Below are positions 57,586 through 64,000 of a DNA stretch of 64,000 bases, piece by piece. Numbering within the stretch: position 1 is the stretch's first letter; the number at the start of each line of letters is the position of its first letter. The DNA is taken from the NCBI RefSeq assembly GCF_025370935.1, contig NC_133490.1:9426751-9490750 (forward strand), written 5' to 3'. Made by a program: the position numbers and the translations under genes. The DNA comes from Choristoneura fumiferana (lineage: Eukaryota; Arthropoda; Insecta; Lepidoptera; Tortricidae). The notes beneath the pieces are model-generated. The model ran no database searches. It saw only the letters and a list, made by a program, of their open reading frames with translations, and was not told the DNA's origin.

Positions 57586-58554
57586 AGTGTAAGCTCCCCT
57601 ACTATTTCCCATAAATTAACAATACTTTCACATCAAATAGCTAGCAATAAATACCCCATGACGCAAATGACAGGAAATCAAGGACATCTTACACCAAGAA
57701 AAATTGACAGTCATAAGGCTGACTGTCCAAAATCATGAAGTTTCCTAAGCCACTGAAAACACAACTTTAACATAAAGGAATAAAGCACAAGTTTCAGTGA
57801 ACTGTTAGCAAGTCAGTGCTGAAATGTGTGGTGAGTTACCAAGTCTCGTATACAGGTGGGATGATCCGTATTTGTGATTACATAGAGGTGGTTTTGCATT
57901 GCTTTGAGCTAGTTGGTAACTTTGTGTAAGTTATGGGATACTTATGGGAATAGTGGAAATTTGTAAGACGATTTGCTTCGGTCTAATATGTTTTTTTCTC
58001 TTAGGGTAGTTTTATTGAAAATTCACTATGGTTTTTCGGAAATCGATCCCAAATTGAGAAAATATTGCAGTCGTGAAATTAACTGTGCTATCGAAAGTGA
58101 AACAATCGCTGAACGTGTGTTGAAGACATGTTCGTAGAAAACTGTCATTTTAGGCATTAATTTCGATGAGTCCCCGATTTGAGCCATATTAAGTTGGAGG
58201 ATCCAAAATTTTGACTGCTATATCCAAACATGGAATTCTGCAACGACTTTTTTTATTCTTCTTGATACAACGTAAATAAAGACAACGGAAATATATTAAA
58301 AAAAGAACCGTTTATTTCAGACCATGAGAGCGAGGCACTTTCAGAGTAAAGGCACTTACATAGTATGTTAGTAGAAATTGTTAACTAAAACTAAGACACA
58401 AAAAAAAAAAAATTAGGCGGCTGTCTTGGGAGGATATCTGAGACGTATATAGGAATCAAGGTTTTAAACCCCTTTTTATATATTTTTTAAATAAACTACG
58501 TCAAACAAGTAGATAGATCAACGGATCCTTTTGCAAAAGTAAAACAGATTGCAG

Positions 58555-58700
58555 TGTATCTATCTGTCTGTTACCAATTCCCGCTCTAACAGCTAAACCG
58601 ATTTATATGAAATTTAGTATAGAGATAATTTCTGACCCCAGGCAGGATTTAGGATAGTTTTATTCCCCAAAACGGCAAAATTCCCACGGGATAGTCGCAC
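58555..58700 (-). repeat. Dispersed repeat R9 (right arm)
   Basis: Mirror of 24440-24620. Here the copy reads CCCACGGGATAGTCGCACG, with small differences from the left arm. Confidence 0.6.
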
Positions 58701-59644
58701 GAATGCTATAATAAAACATATAAGCGCTATAATAATCCAAACCATATTAAGCATTGATTGACTAAATATCTGCTAGATATAGGAAACATCAAGGCTTTTT
58801 ACTTATTGAGAATAAAATAATTAAATCATAATGTTGATTTTAGGCTCTTACAGTAAGATATCACCAGCTTTAAAATAAATTATGAATTAAGTGTTAAGTA
58901 AACGACAATAAAATTAAATAATGTTCCCAAATACGGTATTTGACAACTCCTGAATTTGCCATCTTATAATATTCTTATGAAAATATAGATGTACAGACAG
59001 TGTTTAGCGAAGAGAAAACAGAAAACGGTTGAAAATTGGATTTATAGTGATTTTTGAAAATCTATATAACCTGTCTCTTTCTCAAACGCTTTTCTCTATG
59101 CAGCAAGTACGGTGGTACTGGCGTGTGCGATGTCATTCTCTGTCTAATCTTAAATTTCAAACCTTTATAACTTTGTTATTTGTAAAGGTAGCTTAATTTG
59201 TTTCTCTATTCGATCACAGGCATTGTGTTGTTTTAATTTATAAAACATTTACAAAATAGTCAAATACCGTATTACGCAAAACCATGCTTTTTACCAACGC
59301 CCTAAGACCTCTGACATGTGCAAACTGCAGTGGTTTCCCATTGACATTTATTTTTGAATTTGGAACGCCGCCTGCGCCGATGGTAATGAGCTCGCCACTC
59401 ATCAAAATTCAATTCGTCAACTTGGGTAGCGTCCGCAGAAAAAGCAAAAGTTAGTTGTTAAACGGCGAAATGATTTTTATCGACCAGGAAAAGTTATATT
59501 GATAAATTGCTCTACGGAGAAAGTTTTTCGACAGGCGAAACATCGCTAGATGGCGTTAGTTACTCGGTACTGGCGGTTAGTACCGTGAGGTACTTAAAGC
59601 CGTTATTGTTAATATAACAAGTTACAAGAAACATTAGAAATTTT

Positions 59645-59912
59645 GCATTTGCAGGTGGTAAGACCTTGTGCAAGGTCCGCCCGTATTGCTACCACCATCT
59701 TGGTCGCTAATCTTGCCGTGAAGCAGCAGTGCTTGCACTGTTGTGTTTCGGCGTGGAGAGTAAGACAGCCGGTGAAATTACTCGCACTTGAGGCATCCTA
59801 TCTTAGGCCTCTAGGTTGGCAACGCATCTGAAATCCCCCTAGTGTTGCAGGTGTCCATGGGCGGTGGTAATCTCTTACCATCAGGAGACCCACTTGCTCG
59901 TTAGCCATCCAG
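59645..59912 (+). repeat. Dispersed repeat R1, full copy (right arm)
   Basis: Mirror of 21787-22050, from TGCAGGTGGTAAGACCTTG to GACCCACTTGCTCGTTAGC. The open frame across it is the same artefact seen in the other copies. Confidence 0.8.
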
Positions 59913-60904
59913 TCGAATAATAAAAAAAAAACTAAGGAATTCAAATCGAAGGTCATTGGGGCATGGGACGTGACATGAAATTAAGATGTTGTCAAACGGA
60001 CGGGACGAACGGATAAATCTAGACGATCCTGGATTTACGCTGTATATATTTTTCAAATCATTTATTTCCCAACTATTTATAGAGGAACGATTTTTTTTTT
60101 TTCTGAAATCGTGAAATATTCAGGATAATATTTGAAGACTATCCTGTAGAGCCCTGTGTGGGTTAGGTTAGTTTTGTAATAACCCTGAAGTACTTAAAGC
60201 TTAAACAAGCGGTCAAGTGCGAGTCGGACTCGCGCACGAAAGTTTCCGTACCCATTATCTATACAATGTATGTAACACAAAAATAATACAAAAAGAAAAC
60301 AACAAAACAAAAGAGTACAAAGGCGAACTTATCCCTAAAAGGGATCTTTTCAAGCTAACCTAAACAGGAAAGGAAAACTTGAAGATAACTTTAACATATA
60401 ATTCTATCTGTAGTGCAAAAGTAGGAGATACAATTCAAAACTTGTCAAAAAATCGATGAAAACTTCGGGTAGCCCCTTAAGTTGCTGACGCTACAGCGTC
60501 CTGTATGGCTTACAATTAATTCCCTATCAACAGTTTTTGCGACACTTGGCAGTCGCTTCTTTAACCAACCGTCACTATTTTGAAAATGCTCGTATCTCAA
60601 ACTAATATGTAAACCAAACTAAACCTTGAAGCACACAGCGTAGAGTTCACTAAAGAAGACCTTTGATTTTGAGATACGAGTTTTTTAGCCGGTCATTATG
60701 TATTACACAAACATGTTATGTATTTATGCCACAATTGTATGATATCTGCACGTCAAGTTAGTGGCAACTTTGTAGCTATGCCCGTCCCTTTTGTTTTGAC
60801 GTGGTGAGAAAAGGACGGGCACAGTGAGCGAATATAAATGGCAAGGAATTGTAAGGGGGAATGCAAAGGTTAATACCGTCCGTTGCTAATTCAATCATCA
60901 TTAT

Positions 60905-61075
60905 CATCATCTCTGCCTAGACACGTCGCAAAGGGACAGGGCCTCCTCTTGAAATAAGAGGGCTTGGGTCATAGTTCCAACGCGGGTCGGTTTTGGGTTT
61001 TCAGTAGCAAGTTTCCGCATGAAGTTTTCCTTTAGGCACTGTAAAGCTCATGGTAAATTTCAAATGTAATTTTGG
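60905..61075 (-). repeat. S2-related SINE 3' fragment (right arm)
   Basis: Mirror of 20640-20825, starting CATTATCATCATCTCTGCC. Confidence 0.6.
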
Positions 61076-61118
61076 GGTGTATAATGTTCGGTATAACAAC
61101 TTTGGATATATTTTCAAA

Positions 61119-61390
61119 GGATATAACAACATTTGGTATAATTTCAAAGGAAAGGAGCTTCACAAAACTTTTTATAAATAAACCTAACCTAACCTAACCC
61201 AAAGTACATCAAATCGAATTAATAAGAATTATTAATTAATTATTATTAATTAAGAATTAATTATTGTTATTATTATTATCTTCATAAATAAATAAATTGT
61301 TTTACGTATTAATAAGAATATAAATAGGTTTGGTTTTTAAGATAAATTGCATTATATCAAATGAAAATTATATCAATTGTTGTTATATCC
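61119..61390. mobile_element. MITE with GGATATAACAAC ends (right arm)
   Basis: Mirror of 20335-20596. It contains the complement of the short TTAGG run, here CCTAACCTAACCTAACCC, at about 61182-61200. Confidence 0.6.
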
Positions 61391-61894
61391 TTCGAGCGGC
61401 ATCCGTTATTTTGCATATATTCCAGAATAATACAGATGTGAGAGTCCGAGCTTACATTCGTATTTACAATATTATTATGTATTATTTTAGGAGTAAGAAA
61501 ATAAGAAAAATATTAAAGTTACTGCATTTAGCATTATGTATCGAAAGAATTCCTTTCTTTTCTTAGTAAAAAAATAACCGTAACTCCCCTTTGTTTGATC
61601 CCGTTAATTACAACAAAACCATCTCCCCAAAAACTTCTTACTACCCTCAAAATAGAGCACAAAATGTCATGACAGGTTTCAGTCATCGTCAACCTTTCTA
61701 ATCAAAACCGGGGCCCGAGGAATGTCATTACAAAAGTTCGGGATGCCGGAGCGCAGACTGACGGACAAAAAGTCGAATCGGTTAATACTTATTCGGTTTG
61801 TGTAAATTTCAGAATTCCTGAGTCGCGTCATTTCGCTTTGGTTTTCGCCGGTGGTCAGCGATAGGCAACTATTGGGTGATATTTATAATTTCAG

Positions 61895-62070
61895 TCGATC
61901 GGATAGCCGAGTGGTTAAACAACCTGAGTACAAACCTTGAGGTACCGAGTTTGATCCCACGGCAGATATTATTATATGAAAAATACGAATATTGGTTCAC
62001 GAGTTATTACTTATATAGCGGTATATAGGTACTTAGGATGTGTTTAATTTATGTACTTAAGTATTTATTA
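61895..62070 (+). repeat. SINE S3 copy (right arm)
   Basis: The tRNA-like head CGGATAGCCGAGTGGTTAAA and B-box-like CGAGTTTGATCCCAC are followed by the AT-rich S3 body. It mirrors 19690-19830. Confidence 0.65.
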
Positions 62071-62649
62071 CTTTCCCGTGGGAATCATGTGGTTTTCCGG
62101 GATGAAAACTATCCTAAGTCCTACTTTGATAATTGATATTGTTTATTTTTTCTTCAGGAACCGGTATCGTTGATTTTACACACATGATAGAAAAAAAAAT
62201 TGAACACAACGTGCACTTCGGGAGATAAAATGATATTAACAATTTTATTGTATGTCAATTTATCAAAGAAAAAAAAAGATAACCATCAGATTAAAGGCGA
62301 GAAGAATTCCAAGCCTCAAATAATTAAGACTTGAAAAATCATTTCTCAAACAAAGTAATATTGGCATCAAAATAAGGTTAACATATTTCGCTGTTTTTTA
62401 AATAGCACCGGGCTATTTTTATCAATAAATTCCATTCAATATTAATAGCTAACGCCAATTTAATCTGTTGTCGAGTCATTGCATTTTATTCGCGTCCAAA
62501 AAGGTCAATGAACTAAAATAATTTCCTTGCTCACCCGCGACCTTACGATAGCTAAGCTTATGCAAAATATGCGTGTTCATGCAGTTCCACCTCCACACTG
62601 TAAGAACACACAAAATCACACAAACCCATCTATCACCACCACCACACTA

Positions 62650-62692
62650 CACTGACGCGTTTCGAACTCAACCAGAGCTCATCTTCAGAGTG
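62650..62692 (-). ncRNA. Hammerhead ribozyme-like motif (minus strand)
   Basis: The reverse complement is identical over the core to the plus-strand motif at 62775-62817: stem I strand, CTGAAGA, a six-pair stem II, GAAA, a very short stem III and a GTC cleavage triplet. Both copies sit in the arms of one hairpin. Confidence 0.6.
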
Positions 62693-62774
62693 ACACAACC
62701 GTACACCATGCTACCAGTTGTTAGACTCAAACAACAACTGGTCTAACAACTGGTAGCATGGTGTACGGTTGTGT

Positions 62775-62817
62775 CACTCTGAAGATGAGCTCTGGTTGAG
62801 TTCGAAACGCGTCAGTG
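62775..62817 (+). ncRNA. Hammerhead ribozyme-like motif (plus strand)
   Basis: Conserved core in order: CTGAAGA (62779-62785, fits CUGANGA); stem II GAGCTC (62787-62792) pairing with GAGTTC (62798-62803) across a TGGTT loop, with one G-U; GAAA (62804-62807); a minimal stem III segment CGCG; and the cleavage site after GTC at 62813. Stem I is closed by CACT (62775-62778) with AGTG (62814-62817). This is the type I order with a tiny stem III, the form described for Penelope-like elements, which may need a dimer to cleave. Activity is not shown by sequence. Confidence 0.65.
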
Positions 62818-62966
62818 TAGTGTGGTGGTGGTGATAGATGGGTTTGTGTGATTTGTGTGTGTTCTTACAGTGTGGAGGTGGAGGAACTGCATGAACACGC
62901 ATATTTTGCATAAGCTTAGCTATCGTAAGGTCGCGGGTGAGCAAGGAAATTATTTTAGTTCATTGA

Positions 62967-64000
62967 TATGGACCTCCGCAAAGTAACGCCTGATTCAATA
63001 AATTATCCAATAAGGTCAGCAATTTTATAAATTATAAATCAATTATTATAAAACAGTTGCCGACACCTGATGAGCCACACATCGGCCCTTTTTAGAAGCC
63101 GAAACTCGCTGACGCCAAAATATTTAACGGTACAGTAAAAAAAAGATTTGATTGCAAAAGGAAAGTGGAACTGTTAAAAATGTGACTCAAGTTGATGTGC
63201 TGTTTTATAGAGGTTGAGTTGGGAATATTATATTTATAAAATAACTAATAATTGGAACGTTTGCTTTCCTTTCCATTATAGTAACACATATTGACGCTAC
63301 ACGCATTAAGACTTATGTAAAAAAAAAATTCTAATAAAAACAAGTTGAGTAGCTATGTGAAAAAGGATCAAAAGTCAATTTTTTAATTTGTAACAACTTT
63401 ATTCCATAAACTTTGGTATAATGTTTTATTTGATATCATTCGATTTACTTAAGAAGTTATCTTTCTACGATGGTTTCATAGTATAAATTTAACCTAACCT
63501 AACTCTAGGCACATTATTTAATTATAATTAATAATAACCCTATATAATTTAGATACTTCTTGAGTAAATTAAATTATATCCAATTTAATACACCAAAGGT
63601 TATTTAAATCAAATGATATCTTTCAAGTTGCACCTAAATTTGACACTAGGCCTTTAGTAAAGTTATTAGCCAATCTAATCCTGAAATTTGGAACGCACTA
63701 CAAAAATAAAACCAGAAAATATAACAGTTGTCAATACATTTAAAAGCCATCATCCTAAAGCCTAAGGACGTACAGATGAACTACATTCCAACGGCAACAA
63801 CTGCGAACTGCCTATTGCCAAATTTTATATTTATTTGCTTTATCAGCCAAGTATGTGGTCTACCACCCTAAAGTTGATAATCGTTTGCATGCCATAAAAC
63901 AATAACGCCAATAGACGTGTCTGTCAATTTCAAATTTGACTTTAGCGACATATTCATATGATGGGAATTTGTTTAAAAATGGATAGATCACTTATTTGGC
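62967..64000. other. Right-arm end without supported gene
   Basis: Mirror of 18233-19225 plus private sequence up to about 63013. It includes the mirror of the AT-rich repeat at 18620-18860. The homology to the left arm is still running at the last base. Confidence 0.5.

Larger units (their letters stand above)
62505..62966. mobile_element. Fold-back element with paired hammerhead-like motifs, private to right arm
   Basis: Two near-perfect inverted arms (62505-62726 and 62741-62966, about 222 bp each) enclose a 14-base loop. The arms start TCAATGAACTAAAATAATTT and contain ACCCGCGACCTTACGATAGC and GCTACCAGTTGTTAGAC. Each arm has one hammerhead-like core. Further private sequence flanks it (GCGTTACTTTGCGGAGGTCC side, to about 63013; CGCGTCCAAAAAGGTC side, from about 62480). 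The left arm has only a short continuous sequence at about 19228-19250. Hammerhead motifs are known from the terminal repeats of Penelope-like retroelements, so this may be an inverted pair of such termini. No protein is encoded. Confidence 0.8.
41079..64000 (-). repeat. Right arm of a giant inverted duplication
   Basis: Reverse complement of 18233-40604. It continues to the window end without the match breaking. Sequences private to this arm are described separately (49406-49601, 51651-51797, 53267-53952, 56711-57075, 62505-62966), as is the 50475-51151 element that survives only as a stub on the left. Features shared with the left arm have the opposite strand here. Substitutions are sparse: for example, the 348-bp RTE frame shows about two differences. 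Confidence 0.95.

Overview
The window is eukaryotic, AT-rich, repeat-dense DNA, most likely from a moth or butterfly. The evidence is recognition of dispersed repeats that I know as typical of lepidopteran genomes (tRNA-headed SINEs, RTE-type LINE tails, many small TIR elements). No database search was possible, so TE family names are recognition-based. Only one host gene is supported: two phase-compatible exons on the + strand (16073-16190 and 17407-17549) of a probable C2H2 zinc-finger protein. The second exon ends inside a finger, so the gene must continue beyond the window or beyond the assembly gap.

Positions 1-16000 are a patchwork of decayed transposons. They hold two RTE-like reverse-transcriptase remnants (485-800, 1597-2676), a C-terminal LINE fragment with a snap-back hairpin (4513-4618), several MITEs, tRNA-derived SINEs, a fold-back SINE with 58-bp arms around a tRNA-like loop (6242-6504), and a 2.67-kb DNA transposon (10503-13168) with a 161-bp tandem repeat and two coding remnants. 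Positions 16000-18230 hold the two exons with repeats in the introns.

From about 18233 to 64000 the window is one huge inverted duplication. The left arm (18233-40604) and the right arm (41079-64000) are reverse complements, apart from scattered substitutions and a set of insertions or deletions private to one arm. The axis holds about 374 bp of unmatched sequence followed by exactly 100 N (40979-41078). The outer end lies beyond base 64000. Private changes on the left are a 1.43-kb hAT-like element, a 145-bp mariner-type MITE, a segment of about 370 bp and a partial transposon deletion. Private changes on the right are a PIF/Harbinger-like MITE, an L2/CR1-type fragment, a SINE, a LINE 3' end and a fold-back element. 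Several have target-site duplications and clean empty sites in the other arm. The simplest reading is that the arms are two haplotypes of one locus joined head to head at the scaffold gap. A true palindrome is the alternative.

The most unusual object is the fold-back element at 62505-62966, present only in the right arm. Each of its arms carries a sequence that fits the hammerhead-ribozyme core, so there is one motif on each strand. Penelope-like retroelements are known to carry such motifs, but an inverted pair in a hairpin insertion deserves a direct check. No functional tRNA, rRNA, CRISPR or operon structure was found. tRNA-like stretches here are SINE promoters. Gene-free stretches not listed separately hold only AT-rich sequence in which I see nothing recognisable.
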